Source of the DNA: Dickeya oryzae
Lineage (GTDB): Bacteria > Pseudomonadota > Gammaproteobacteria > Enterobacterales > Enterobacteriaceae
DNA length: 64,000 nt
Assembly (NCBI RefSeq): GCF_009372235.1
Contig: NZ_ML762922.1
Span: 110,497-174,496 of the forward strand
Direction: 5' to 3'
Below are positions 28,729-38,171 of this stretch, in pieces (the stretch's first letter is position 1; the number at the start of each line of letters is the position of its first letter). Position numbers and translations under genes: made by a program. The notes beneath the pieces were generated by a model that ran no database searches, was not told the origin of the DNA, and saw only the letters and a program-made list of their open reading frames with translations.

Positions 28729-30876
28729 TTAGTGATGGGAGGAGATCTTCACGCCGCCTTCTGGTACCGGCACATACGGGGTTTCACGGTCAGAGCGTTC
28801 TGACTGGTTACGTTCCCGCAAAGCTGTACGAATACCATAGAAGATTATGCTATACACCACCACCAGGAACAAAACGCTCAGCACCGCATTGGTGTAATTG
28901 TTCACCACGATGTGATGCATGTTGGCAATCTGCTGCGCACTCAACTCCGTGCCTTCAGCAATCCGCTGTTTGTAAACACGTGCCAGATACAGGAAACCTT
29001 CCATCTGCGGATTATTACTAAACAGCTTCAGCCCCAACGCCCAGGTGGTGCAGATAAGCAGCCAAATCGCTGGCAGCATCGTGACCCAAATATAACGGGT
29101 GCGTTTCATCTTGATCAGCACGACCGTACCCAGCACCAGCGCGACCGCAGCCAGCATCTGGTTGGAGATACCGAACAGTGGCCACAAGCTCTTGACGCCG
29201 CCGAGCGGATCCACCACGCCCTGATACAACAGGTAGCCCCACAAGCCAACGCAACCTGCAGTACCGACCATACCCGCAATCAACGAATCGGTTTTCTTCA
29301 GGAACGGGACGAAGTTACCCAGCAGGTCCTGCAGCATAAAGCGACCAGAACGCGTGCCCGCATCCAGCGCAGTCAGAATAAACAGCGCTTCAAACAGAAT
29401 ACCGAAGTGGTACCAGAAGCCCATGTTGGCGCTTGGGATAATCTGATGGAACACATGAGCAATACCTACCGCCAGCGTCGGTGCGCCACCTGCGCGGTTC
29501 AGTACCGACGGTTCGCCGATATCTTTCGCGGTTTGCAGGATCTGCTCCGGCGAAATCACAAAGCCCCAGGAACTGACCGTTGCCGCCGCCTGTGCGGTAA
29601 CACCCTGCAACTGCGCCATGATCGCCGGTGCATTGGCACCGCCAAGCTCATGCAGGTTCGGCATGGTGACGCCCAGACCAACCGGCGGGGTGTTCATGGC
29701 GAAATACAAACCCGGTTCGATAATCGACGCCGCGACCAGTGCCATGATGGCGACAAACGATTCCATCAACATCGCACCGTAGCCGATAAAGCGGGCATCG
29801 GTTTCGTTCGCCAGCAGCTTCGGCGTGGTGCCGGAAGCAATCAGCGCATGGAAGCCGGATACCGCGCCACAGGCGATGGTAATAAACAGGAACGGGAACA
29901 ACGCGCCTTTCCACACTGGGCCGGTACCGTCGATAAACTGCGTCATGGACGGCATTTTCAGCTCAGGGTTGATGATGACGATACCGATCGCCAGACCGAC
30001 GATCACCCCGATTTTCAGGAACGTCGCCAGGTAGTCGCGCGGAGCCAGAATCAGCCACACCGGCAACAGCGCCGAGATGAACGCATAACCGATCAGCGCA
30101 AAGGTGATGGTGGTATCTTTGAACGTCAACGCCGGGCCCCAGTAAGGGTCATGAGCGATAACACCGCCAAACCAGATAGCCAGCAGCAACAGCACGATAC
30201 CGATGACCGACACTTCCCCCACCCGACCGGGGCGCAAGAAGCGCATATAGATGCCCATGAACAGCGCGATCGGCACGGTAGAGCACACGGTGAATACGCC
30301 CCACGGGCTTTCCGCCAGTGCTTTCACCACGATCAACGCCAGTACCGCCAGGATGATGATCATAATCAGGAAGCAGCCGAACAGCGCGATAGTGCCGGGT
30401 ACCGGCCCCATTTCCTCTTTGATCATTTCACCCAGCGACACCCCATTGCGGCGGGTCGACATGAACAGCACCATAAAGTCCTGTACTGCGCCCGCCAGCA
30501 CAACACCGGCCAGCAGCCACAAGGTACCGGGCAGATAGCCCATCTGAGCGGCCAGTACCGGCCCTACCAGCGGGCCTGCACCGGCGATAGCGGCAAAATG
30601 GTGGCCGAACAGCACATTGCGGTTGGTCGGCACGTAATTCAGCCCGTCGTTGTTAACCACCGCGGGTGTCGCGCGGTTGGCGTCAAGCTGCATCACCTGG
30701 CGAGCGATGTACAAGCTGTAGTAACGGTAAGCGACCAGATAGACCGCCACCGACGCTACCACAATCCACATGGCGCTGACGTGCTCGCCGCGACGCAGTG
30801 CGACCACGCCAAGGCAGCATGCCCCGATGACCCCCAGTAACGCCCAGGGAAGATGCCTGAGAAGTTTATCTTTCAT
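28729..30876 (-). CDS. btsT: Pyruvate/H+ symporter BtsT (CstA family)
   Basis: A 715-residue inner-membrane protein with many hydrophobic helices. It matches E. coli YjiY/BtsT along its whole length, including GHHFAAIAGAGPLVGPVLAAQMGYLPG, ALDAGTRSGRFMLQDLLGN and the C-terminal TPYVPVPEGGVKISSHH. BtsT imports pyruvate with protons. I choose ATG 30876, 8 nt after GAAGAG, over a GTG at 30885. yjiX and yjiA follow. Three BtsR-like sites lie about 210-260 bp upstream and a 116-bp repeat occupies the leader. Confidence 0.96.
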   Translation of the reverse strand: MKDKLLRHLPWALLGVIGACCLGVVALRRGEHVSAMWIVVASVAVYLVAYRYYSLYIARQVMQLDANRATPAVVNNDGLNYVPTNRNVLFGHHFAAIAGAGPLVGPVLAAQMGYLPGTLWLLAGVVLAGAVQDFMVLFMSTRRNGVSLGEMIKEEMGPVPGTIALFGCFLIMIIILAVLALIVVKALAESPWGVFTVCSTVPIALFMGIYMRFLRPGRVGEVSVIGIVLLLLAIWFGGVIAHDPYWGPALTFKDTTITFALIGYAFISALLPVWLILAPRDYLATFLKIGVIVGLAIGIVIINPELKMPSMTQFIDGTGPVWKGALFPFLFITIACGAVSGFHALIASGTTPKLLANETDARFIGYGAMLMESFVAIMALVAASIIEPGLYFAMNTPPVGLGVTMPNLHELGGANAPAIMAQLQGVTAQAAATVSSWGFVISPEQILQTAKDIGEPSVLNRAGGAPTLAVGIAHVFHQIIPSANMGFWYHFGILFEALFILTALDAGTRSGRFMLQDLLGNFVPFLKKTDSLIAGMVGTAGCVGLWGYLLYQGVVDPLGGVKSLWPLFGISNQMLAAVALVLGTVVLIKMKRTRYIWVTMLPAIWLLICTTWALGLKLFSNNPQMEGFLYLARVYKQRIAEGTELSAQQIANMHHIVVNNYTNAVLSVLFLVVVYSIIFYGIRTALRERNQSERSDRETPYVPVPEGGVKISSHH

Positions 30877-30900
30877 AGCGTTCACTCTTCTTATTTGTGT

Positions 30901-31016
30901 ATACCCTCAATCATTCGAGTGGCAGGACAGCGGCAAGCGAGTGAACCCCGGTGAGCTTACCCAGCCGGATGAACGCGCACAGCCAACACACCTACAACGT
31001 GAAATATGACGGGTAT
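30901..31016. repeat. 116-bp derivative of the ATACCC-ended repeat
   Basis: It begins ATACCCTCAATCATTCGAG and ends AACGTGAAATATGACGGGTAT, matching both ends of the 338-bp copy at 17010-17347 but lacking most of the interior. It lies 24 bp upstream of the btsT start and downstream of the BtsR sites, so it is probably in the btsT mRNA leader. Confidence 0.75.
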
Positions 31017-31086
31017 AATTACTTATGATGTAGTCACGTATGGTTACTGTAGTCAGGCTATTCGTCAGGTGATAGTTGAATTTGGG

Positions 31087-31134
31087 TCAGCGGTCGGATA
31101 AGCGGATGACCGGTCGCATACCGGAATAAGCGGT
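31087..31134 (-). promoter_or_regulatory. Three BtsR-like operators upstream of btsT
   Basis: On the minus strand ACCGCTTA (31127-31134), ACCGGTCA (31107-31114) and ACCGCTGA (31087-31094) are direct repeats with an exact 20-bp period. The E. coli BtsR (YehT) site upstream of yjiY is a direct repeat of ACCrCTyA. With btsR and btsS next door, this is very probably the BtsR activation site. Confidence 0.75.
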
Positions 31135-31279
31135 GACAGATGTTTACTTAAATTGACGAAATGCGCCCTGCGGCCAACGTTGCAGCCGCAGTAATAATGC
31201 TGTTGCCGTGTCATGAACCACGCAAGAGACAGGGTGAAAGGAACAGGAAACACACCGCCCGCACGCATGCGGGTCGGCA

Positions 31280-32005
31280 TTACCCCTTAAGGCCAAGCAG
31301 TTGCTTGAGGGTTTTCAGGTAGCGGCGGCTGACTGGCAACGCCTGCCCGCTTTTCAGCAGGATCTCTGCGTGCCCACTCTCTTCCAGCCGGATTTCGCGC
31401 AGATGCGCCATATTGACCAGATACTGACGATGACAACGCACCAACGGGGTACGGCTTTCCAGCGTTTTCAGGGTTAACTCGGTAAAGCACTCTTCCCCTT
31501 GCGGCCCGGTGACATACACACCGCTCTGGCGCGAACTGGCAAACTGCACGTCGTCACTTTTCATCAGGTAGATACGGCTGTGCCCGGTACAGGGAATGTA
31601 GTCCAGAATTGACTGATGGTCGGACAGTTTGTCGATATTCTGCGCCGGGCGCTCCCGGTGCAGATTGCGTAAGGTCTTCGCCAGCCGCTGCGGGTCTATC
31701 GGCTTGAGCAGGTAATCAAACGCCTGCTCTTCAAACGCTTTAATCGCATACTCATCGTAAGCGGTAATGAACACGATGTAGGGCATGTTATCCGGATCGA
31801 TCATGCCGATCATTTCCAGCCCGCTAATGCGCGGCATCTGAATATCCAGAAACACCACATCGGGGCGTAAGCGGTGAATAGCGCTAATCGCCTCTACTGC
31901 GTTCGCACACTCACCGACCAGCTCAAGGCCGTCATCCTGTTCCAGCAAGCAGCGCAGGTTATCCCGCGCCAGCGGTTCATCATCAACAATCAGCACGCTT
32001 AGCAT
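31280..32005 (-). CDS. btsR: LytTR-type response regulator BtsR
   Basis: A 241-residue regulator with receiver phospho-acceptor Asp54 in [14 protein letters not shown] and a C-terminal LytTR DNA-binding domain ([15 protein letters not shown] ... [14 protein letters not shown]). It matches E. coli BtsR/YehT, which senses pyruvate through BtsS and activates btsT. It overlaps the 3' end of btsS by 7 bp, so the two are translationally coupled. In E. coli this pair is far from yjiY; here it lies just upstream of btsT. Confidence 0.95.
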   Translation of the reverse strand: MLSVLIVDDEPLARDNLRCLLEQDDGLELVGECANAVEAISAIHRLRPDVVFLDIQMPRISGLEMIGMIDPDNMPYIVFITAYDEYAIKAFEEQAFDYLLKPIDPQRLAKTLRNLHRERPAQNIDKLSDHQSILDYIPCTGHSRIYLMKSDDVQFASSRQSGVYVTGPQGEECFTELTLKTLESRTPLVRCHRQYLVNMAHLREIRLEESGHAEILLKSGQALPVSRRYLKTLKQLLGLKG

Positions 32006-33690
32006 GACTGGCTTTCCTCACAGGGCAGCGTCAGATGGATATGGGTGTAACGGTCCGGCTCACATTCCACACTCAGGCCATAATCATTGCCGTAGCGACT
32101 GCGGATACGCTTATCCACCAGATTCATACCAAGCCCGGTGCAGTTCGTTCGTGGCTGGTACAAACCGGCATTATCCTCAATACTCAGCAACAGTCGCTCC
32201 CCCTGCCGACTGGCGCTGATGGTGACAATCCCGGTTCCCAGCAGATGCGCCGTACCGTGTTTAATCGCGTTTTCCACCAGCGGTTGCAACGAAAACGCAG
32301 GCAACCGCATCGACATCAACGCCGACGGCAGGTCAAAACGGATCTGCAAGCGCTCCTGAAAGCGCGCTTTTTCAATTTGCAGATAGGCATTCACATGCTC
32401 TATCTCGTCGGCCAGTGTAACAACTTCCTCTGAGCGTTTGAGATTTTTGCGAAAAAACGTCGACAGCGACTGCACCAGTTGGCCAGCCTGTTCACTATCA
32501 CGGCGGATCACCGCCAGTAAGGTGTTGAGGGCGTTAAACAGAAAATGCGGATTAACCTGCGCATGCAGCAGTTTGATTTCCGATTGCGTCAGCAACTGCT
32601 TGCTGCGCTCATACTGTCCCGCCAGGATCTGGGCGGCCAGCAGGCTGGCGATCCCCTCGCCAAACGTGCGATTGATGGAACTGAACAGACGGTTTTTAGC
32701 TTCGTACAATTTGATGGTGCCGATCACCTGCTGATTTTCACCGCACAACGGGATCACCAGCGTCGACCCCAGCCGACAGGTAGATTGCAGCGAGCATTGG
32801 TACGGCGTCTCGTTACCGTCGGCGTAGACCACCTCGTTATGTTCGATAGCGCGCCGGGTATGACCTGAAGCGATAGGCGTCCCCGGCAGATGGTGGTCAT
32901 CGCCGATGCCGATAAAAGCCAGCAGTTTCTCGCGATCGGTGATCGCCACCGCACCAATATCCATCTCCTGATAGATAACCTGCGCCACCCGCATACTGTT
33001 TTCTTCATTAAACCCCTGATGCAGGATACCTTCGGTGCAGGCGGCGATTTTTAACGCCCGGGCGGAAAACGCCGAGGTATATCGTTCAAACATGGCGCGC
33101 CGGTCCAGCAGGATACGCATAAACATCGCCGCGCCAATACTGTTGGTGACGATCATCGGTGCCGCAATGTCTTTCACCAGCTTCAGCGCATCATCAAACG
33201 GCCTGGCCAGCAACAAAATGATCGCCATTTGCAGCAGTTCCGCAATAAATGTCACCCCTGCCACGGTAAAAGGGTTAAACAACCGGTCAACCCGGCCGCG
33301 ACGCATCAGTAACCGGTGCGCCATTCCCCCCAGAAGCCCCTCGACAATGGTCGAGACCATACAACTGAATGCCGTCATCCCCCCCAGCGAATAGCGGTGC
33401 AACCCGCCGGTCATCCCCACCAGAATGCCAACGCCGGGGCCGCCCAGCAGCCCGCCGAGCACCGCGCCAATCGCGCGCGTATTGGCAATCGAATCCTGCA
33501 CATGTAGCCCGAAATAGGTGCCCATAATGCAGAACATGGAAAACATGGCGTAACACAGCAGCTTATGCGGTAAACGGACCGTTACCTGCATCAACGGGAT
33601 GAACAGCGGCGTTTTACTGAGCAGATAGGCGATCACCAGATAGACGCACATCTGCTGGAGCAACAGTAAAACCAGTTTGAACTCATACAT
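31999..33690 (-). CDS. btsS: Pyruvate-sensing histidine kinase BtsS
   Basis: The 563-residue LytS-type kinase has an N-terminal 5TM region ([24 protein letters not shown]), a GAF-like middle part and the His-kinase motif [12 protein letters not shown] with His382, followed by an ATPase domain with LVENAIKHG. It is the E. coli BtsS (YehU) homologue, a high-affinity pyruvate receptor. It forms an operon with btsR and should control btsT. Confidence 0.95.
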   Translation of the reverse strand: MYEFKLVLLLLQQMCVYLVIAYLLSKTPLFIPLMQVTVRLPHKLLCYAMFSMFCIMGTYFGLHVQDSIANTRAIGAVLGGLLGGPGVGILVGMTGGLHRYSLGGMTAFSCMVSTIVEGLLGGMAHRLLMRRGRVDRLFNPFTVAGVTFIAELLQMAIILLLARPFDDALKLVKDIAAPMIVTNSIGAAMFMRILLDRRAMFERYTSAFSARALKIAACTEGILHQGFNEENSMRVAQVIYQEMDIGAVAITDREKLLAFIGIGDDHHLPGTPIASGHTRRAIEHNEVVYADGNETPYQCSLQSTCRLGSTLVIPLCGENQQVIGTIKLYEAKNRLFSSINRTFGEGIASLLAAQILAGQYERSKQLLTQSEIKLLHAQVNPHFLFNALNTLLAVIRRDSEQAGQLVQSLSTFFRKNLKRSEEVVTLADEIEHVNAYLQIEKARFQERLQIRFDLPSALMSMRLPAFSLQPLVENAIKHGTAHLLGTGIVTISASRQGERLLLSIEDNAGLYQPRTNCTGLGMNLVDKRIRSRYGNDYGLSVECEPDRYTHIHLTLPCEESQSC

Positions 33691-33885
33691 GATAAAAACT
33701 CAGACGGGCAAAAAAACCGGGAATCGGACGATCCCCCGAGGAGCATACCCTAACACAAACTCGCGGCGTTACCTTGACGCGTTTCACTGATTTGCATACT
33801 GGCGCAGTCGGTTGTCAGCGAATTGGCGAAATCTGAATTCGTCAAAGCACTATCCCCGCCATTTACTCCGTTAAGCGGCGGGGAT

Positions 33886-34143
33886 TCACACTCGACTGCA
33901 TCGGGAGAAGGATGGGAAGCTCGTCCTCAATCGACACGGGTATGACAACGCGACATTGACCGCCGATGAGTCCATCCCGTAGGCCAGAATAAATCCACCA
34001 AGCCAGTTCCCTCGTGGAGCGGCAAAAATGATATTCCCGAGATTGATATTATCCGCAAGCCATTTTTTGTGTGCATCAATATGCTGTTCAAGTTCGTCTT
34101 TCGGGCTTGAGTACCCAAGCGTAATGGCATATATACCCGTCAT
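33886..34143 (-). pseudogene. YciI-like protein fragment, 5' end formed by a repeat
   Basis: Residues 4-58 (IYAITLGYSSPKDELEQHIDAHKKWL ... GGFILAYGMD) look like the N-terminal half of a YciI-domain protein, but the rest is out of frame and unrelated. The apparent start codon is the ATGACGGGTAT end of the ATACCC repeat at 34133. Both ends are therefore abnormal. Unlikely to be functional. Confidence 0.6.
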
Positions 34144-34277
34144 ACTTCACGTTGCAGGTGCGTTGGCTTCGTTACTCGGCCATTTCATGGACCTCGCCCC
34201 TTCGGGGCCGCTGCTGCAGCGTTCAAATCGGCTTCGCCAATTTGTCACTCACCCCAGTCACTGACTTGAGTAAGCTC
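34133..34277. repeat. Truncated copy of the ATACCC-ended repeat
   Basis: It reads ATACCCGTCATACTTCACG, then follows the inverted sequence of the 17010-17347 copy (including CCTTCGGGGCCGCTGCT and GGCTTCGCCAATTTGTCA) up to TAAGCTC, where similarity stops. The far terminus is missing, beside an IS630 remnant. Confidence 0.7.
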
Positions 34278-34311
34278 CAGGGGATTCACTAAATAGCTAC
34301 GCCTAATACCG

Positions 34312-34926
34312 CTACATTTTTGCCAGACCATGCTTACCTCCGGGGAATGGGCTGACGGTTTCCATAAAATGGCGAACTTTTTCAACAGTTGCCACATTGA
34401 ACTGCACTGATGATTGCGTGTTATTGTGTCGTGAAGTGTCTGCCATAGCCGTTCCACATGATTCACCCATGGCGAGTAAACCGGCTGATAAATGACCCTG
34501 AACTTCGGATTTTCCTTCAGCCAGCGACGAACGGTTACGGCGTGTACCTGGCATCCGGTTATTTCGTTGATTTTTATTGCCAGTAGTTCTGTACTCCAAC
34601 GTGAACGTTGATAACCAAAATCGCCGGGAGAATGCTTTATCAGTTCACGTAACAAGTTACAGATATGCTCAAAGGGCCATCGGCGGGAACGCCCTGCGGG
34701 TAAGGATTTCAGTCCTGCGACACCCGACAACGTGAACCAGTTAATCCATCGGCCGACGGAAGAACGGGCACAGCAGAGCTGTTCTGGCAACGTCGCTGAC
34801 GCGGCCACCCCGATGCAGCATCAGCATGGCGGTGAGCCGCCGGGCATAGTTTTTATCGTGCGTTTTATGGATTGCTTTCTGCATCAGGCGTCGTTCGTCA
34901 CGGGGAATTGGTGCTATGATCGGCAT
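34312..34926 (-). pseudogene. IS630-family transposase remnant with internal deletion and frameshifts
   Basis: Pieces in order on the minus strand: MPIIAPIPRDERRLMQKAIH, then in another frame CCARSSVGRWINWFTLSGV ... HAVTVRRWL joined directly to KENPKFRVIYQPVYSPWVNHVERLWQ, then a third frame ending FPGGKHGLAKM. In complete IS630 elements of this type the RRWL and QRWLKENP motifs are separated by the catalytic core of about 130 residues. The deletion joins these two RWL codons and removes two of the three DDE residues. Two frameshifts are also present. The element is dead. Confidence 0.8.
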
Positions 34927-35184
34927 CGCTCAGTCCGGTTGGTGATTTGTTTTGATTTGGCGATTGATCAGATCGCACAATCCGGGCTGAGTTCCCTCAA
35001 AGTGATCTACTATTCGGCGCAGCTATTTAGTCTTCTTCTTGAAGGTCTTAGCGAGGAAAAAGCATCACCGCTCCTCTGCATAATCAAAGTGTAAGACGGG
35101 ACATTTACGCATCGGCTTTCTTCAGGATAAAGCCTTTCCGGAACAATCATCACCTCCCCAGGAGGCGGTTTAGGGCTGAAAAAA

Positions 35185-35214
35185 AGACCCCGAATGACAG
35201 CATCCGGGGTCTTG
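35185..35214 (-). terminator. Terminator of the dlt operon
   Basis: On the minus strand AAGACCCCG-gatgctgtcatt-CGGGGTCTT is followed by a T-run. It lies about 30 bp after the dltC stop codon. Confidence 0.9.
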
Positions 35215-35246
35215 AAACGAGACGAGTATTCGCCGTTTATCCAGGC

Positions 35247-35474
35247 TTAACCGCGATGCTCTTCAATGTAACGAGCCAAATCAGCCGGGGTCTTCAGAAC
35301 AGTGGCGACTTCGGTTGGCGGGATCATGCAGCCGTAAACGTCCTGCACTTCCAACACCAGATCGACGGCCAGAATCGAGTCGAGGATATCAGACTCAATC
35401 AGTTCATCATTAAACCCCACTTTGCGGGATAAGACCTTTTCAAACAGGGCGAGTATCTCTTGTTCCATCATCAT
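35247..35474 (-). CDS. dltC: D-alanyl carrier protein DltC
   Basis: The 75-residue acyl-carrier-type protein has the phosphopantetheine Ser33 in SDILDSILAVDLVLEVQD. It carries D-alanine activated by DltA to the membrane partner DltB. It is the last gene of dltDXBAC and starts 13 bp after dltA. Three consecutive ATG codons form the start, after CAGGAA. The length fits DltC. Confidence 0.9.
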   Translation of the reverse strand: MMMEQEILALFEKVLSRKVGFNDELIESDILDSILAVDLVLEVQDVYGCMIPPTEVATVLKTPADLARYIEEHRG

Positions 35475-35486
35475 TTCCTGGTGTAA

Positions 35487-36923
35487 TCAATTAGTGCGGG
35501 CATGAGTATCCAGCAGTTTACGATCTATTTTGCCGTTAGGATTCAGCGGCAACGCATCTTTAATAATAATCTGAGAAGGCACCATATAGGGTGGAATCAC
35601 CTTCGAAAGCGAGGTTTTGATCGCATCAGGCGCCAGTTTCGTGACGCAGAACGCGGCAATACGCAACACGCCGCCGCCTGACTTCATTAACGGCAGCACC
35701 ACCGCTTCACTAATATCAGGCATCGCCAGCAGGCGATTTTCAATCTCGTTGATTTCGATACGGTAGCCGTTCAGCTTGATCTGGCTATCGTTACGGCCCT
35801 GGCAATACAGGACACCGTTTTCTTCATAGCCCAGATCGCCGGTGCGATAACCGCGGAACTGCTCGCTCTCCCGATGTAACAATTTCGCCGCGTTCTCCTG
35901 CGCTAACCCAAGGTAGCCGCGCATCACGTTCTTACCCCAGATAATCAGCTCACCTTCGGCGGTAATTTCCATGTGGGAGTCCGGCATCATCGCCCCAACC
36001 GGCAGGACATCGTTTTCACTGCACAGGATCTCATCGGTAATTTCGACAACCGTGGTAGCGATGGTCGCTTCGGTGGGGCCATAGGAGTTGAGAATTTTGG
36101 CATGCGGGAAACGACGGCGTAGCTGTTTTACCAGCGCCTTGTTTAACACTTCGCCGATAAAAACAAAAACGTTCAGACTCGGTAAATAGTCACTGTTGAA
36201 CTGTGGGGAGAGCAAACGTTGATAGGCAAAAGACGGCGTGGAAACCCAAACAGACACCGCGTTGTTTTTCAGTCGATCGAGCCAGTTTTCCGCCGCGATA
36301 TCCTCTTTCGCATTCAGGACGATGTGCCCGCCGGTCGCCAGGTTCGCCAGCAACGGGATCAACGAGAGATCAAAGCTGAATACCGCATGGTTCATCAATA
36401 CCGGCACCTCAGGCAGGGAAAAGTCCTGACGCACCCATTTCATGAAGTGCCACAGGCTCTCACGCCCAATCTGCACACCTTTCGGTTTGCCGGTACTGCC
36501 TGACGTGAACATGATGTAGGCGAGGTCCGGCTCGGCCAGCACCTGCCCTTCCTCACCGGTGGCGATGAACTGCTTCGTGGCCACATCGTAGTAGTAAGGC
36601 GCTTTCGCCTGCTGGCAGATTTCCCGCAGTCGTTCCTGCGGGTAGATGCAATCCACCGGCACGTAGGGAATGTTATGCAACAGGCAGCTATAAATCGCCA
36701 CGGCAAATTCTGCCTGTTGATGCCCGTATAACACGACCGGTGTACCAGCAGGCTGCTGGCAATCCTGATAACGCTGCTGCCAATCGCTAACGGCGACCGA
36801 GAGCTGTTGCCAGGTCATTGCCTCATCGCTACCGCTAATCGCCAACTGGTGTGGGTTCGCGGGCTTGAGTAGTACCGCATGCAAGAAATCTTGCAGTTCC
36901 TTAAGCTCGGAGTGATAGTTCAT
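35487..36923 (-). CDS. dltA: D-alanine--carrier protein ligase DltA
   Basis: The 478-residue ANL-family adenylation enzyme has the P-loop TSGSTGKPKGV near residues 139-149, motif YRTGDLGY, and a C-terminal catalytic Lys in NPNGKIDRK. In Gram-positives DltA adenylates D-alanine and loads DltC. Its start codon overlaps the dltB stop as ATGA. The target of D-alanylation in a Gram-negative without teichoic acids is not known from the sequence. Confidence 0.9.
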   Translation of the reverse strand: MNYHSELKELQDFLHAVLLKPANPHQLAISGSDEAMTWQQLSVAVSDWQQRYQDCQQPAGTPVVLYGHQQAEFAVAIYSCLLHNIPYVPVDCIYPQERLREICQQAKAPYYYDVATKQFIATGEEGQVLAEPDLAYIMFTSGSTGKPKGVQIGRESLWHFMKWVRQDFSLPEVPVLMNHAVFSFDLSLIPLLANLATGGHIVLNAKEDIAAENWLDRLKNNAVSVWVSTPSFAYQRLLSPQFNSDYLPSLNVFVFIGEVLNKALVKQLRRRFPHAKILNSYGPTEATIATTVVEITDEILCSENDVLPVGAMMPDSHMEITAEGELIIWGKNVMRGYLGLAQENAAKLLHRESEQFRGYRTGDLGYEENGVLYCQGRNDSQIKLNGYRIEINEIENRLLAMPDISEAVVLPLMKSGGGVLRIAAFCVTKLAPDAIKTSLSKVIPPYMVPSQIIIKDALPLNPNGKIDRKLLDTHARTN

Positions 36924-38041
36924 AGAGGTGACATTCCGCTAAAGATGTAAAGAGATACAGCGGCGCTTGCCAGCGTCAGAATTCGCCCCAGGAACGCAAT
37001 GACTGGACGTTGTAACCAGTTGCTGAACGTTGGACTACGTTTGGCTGACCACTGCAACATATTGTGTGCAACAGAAATGGCGCCAAACAGCGCGCCGCTG
37101 ATGATATAGTGTCGTTCAAGTCCGTTCCATGCCCCCATACAAAACAGGGTGCAAAAAATGCCAATGTTTTGTGCCAGCGTTTTATTCTGTCGGAAAAAAT
37201 CGATCTTCATCAGATTCATATAAATCGGCATAAAAACCACATCCCTTAGCCATTCGGACAAGCTAATGTGGAAGCGACGCCAGAAATCTTGCGGATTTTT
37301 AGCCAGGATCGGCATATTGAAGTTCGCCGGGATGTTGAGGCCAAATAAGCGCCCTGCCCCAATAGCCATATTGCTGTAACCGGCAAAATCAAAGTAAAGG
37401 TACGCGCTGTAAGCCACCGACATCACAACGCCGACGCTCAAGGTAAACGGGCGATGACTCCACGACTGAATGACCAGGTTATCAATCAGCATAGCGAACA
37501 GGAATTTCTGGATAATACCGATGAAAATCTGCTCCATGGCAGGTAAAAACTGCTCGCGAGTGATAACGAAGGACGGCTTATTAATATCCGTCACCCAGGC
37601 GCGCCAGCGATACATAGGCCCGGCAGAAATAACCAGCGGCATAAAGAGATAGCCGAAATAATGCAGGAAATTCTGGCCGTCTTTTTGGGTGCGATACAGT
37701 AATACGTCAACGGCACGAAATGTCATAAACGACAAGCCGATCATCCCCCAGTGGTTGTTCAAGTGTAATTTCACCAAAAACAACGGCAGCAGCGTCAAGG
37801 TTACCGCCTGCCAGGTCTTTAACCAGCCTTTTTCTTTCAACGTGACAATAATATAAAAGCTCAGGAAAACTGCCACAGGGACAATATAATCACCCTGGAA
37901 AATATATCCCCAGCCTAACAACACCAGTGCAGAAATGGCGGATAAATAGGTCAGCCGGTAATGCCATAGCCGATTAATCAGCACAAACAACAGTGCTAAT
38001 CCAAACAGGCAGAAAAAAAATGTTCCGGAGCTATACATCAT
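36920..38041 (-). CDS. dltB: MBOAT acyltransferase DltB
   Basis: The 373-residue inner-membrane protein has about ten hydrophobic segments and the MBOAT-family pattern YFDFAGYSNMAIGAGRLFG, NPQDFWRRFHISLSEWLRD and a conserved His in LERHYIISGALFG. DltB passes D-alanine from DltC across the membrane. It begins 7 bp after the small dltX gene and overlaps dltA, so D-X-B-A-C is a tightly coupled operon. Confidence 0.92.
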   Translation of the reverse strand: MMYSSGTFFFCLFGLALLFVLINRLWHYRLTYLSAISALVLLGWGYIFQGDYIVPVAVFLSFYIIVTLKEKGWLKTWQAVTLTLLPLFLVKLHLNNHWGMIGLSFMTFRAVDVLLYRTQKDGQNFLHYFGYLFMPLVISAGPMYRWRAWVTDINKPSFVITREQFLPAMEQIFIGIIQKFLFAMLIDNLVIQSWSHRPFTLSVGVVMSVAYSAYLYFDFAGYSNMAIGAGRLFGLNIPANFNMPILAKNPQDFWRRFHISLSEWLRDVVFMPIYMNLMKIDFFRQNKTLAQNIGIFCTLFCMGAWNGLERHYIISGALFGAISVAHNMLQWSAKRSPTFSNWLQRPVIAFLGRILTLASAAVSLYIFSGMSPL

Positions 38042-38048
38042 TCATCCC

Positions 38049-38171
38049 TCAGAACTTTTGATATTCAAAATGCACTTGTAAACTCATGCTGTCATCAACA
38101 GAGGTCCACGCCACGATGGTCACCGCCAGCAAGAGATAAATAAAAAAAAGGCGAATCGCGTATTTCATCAT
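38049..38171 (-). CDS. dltX: DltX small membrane peptide
   Basis: A 40-residue protein beginning MMKYAIRLFFIYLLLAVTIV and ending LQVHFEYQKF. It has one N-terminal membrane helix and a C-terminal FxYxxF motif, comparable to the FIYNEF end of Gram-positive DltX that enters the DltB tunnel and carries the acyl intermediate. It overlaps the dltD stop (ATGATGA) and ends 7 bp before dltB, so it is translated with them. Position, size, topology and C-terminus all agree. Confidence 0.85.
   Translation of the reverse strand: MMKYAIRLFFIYLLLAVTIVAWTSVDDSMSLQVHFEYQKF

Noticed and set aside
28912..30840. Plus-strand frame of over 600 codons opposite btsT
   Set aside because: Antisense shadow of a highly conserved transporter; composition is dominated by His, Gln and Arg, typical of reversed membrane-protein codons.
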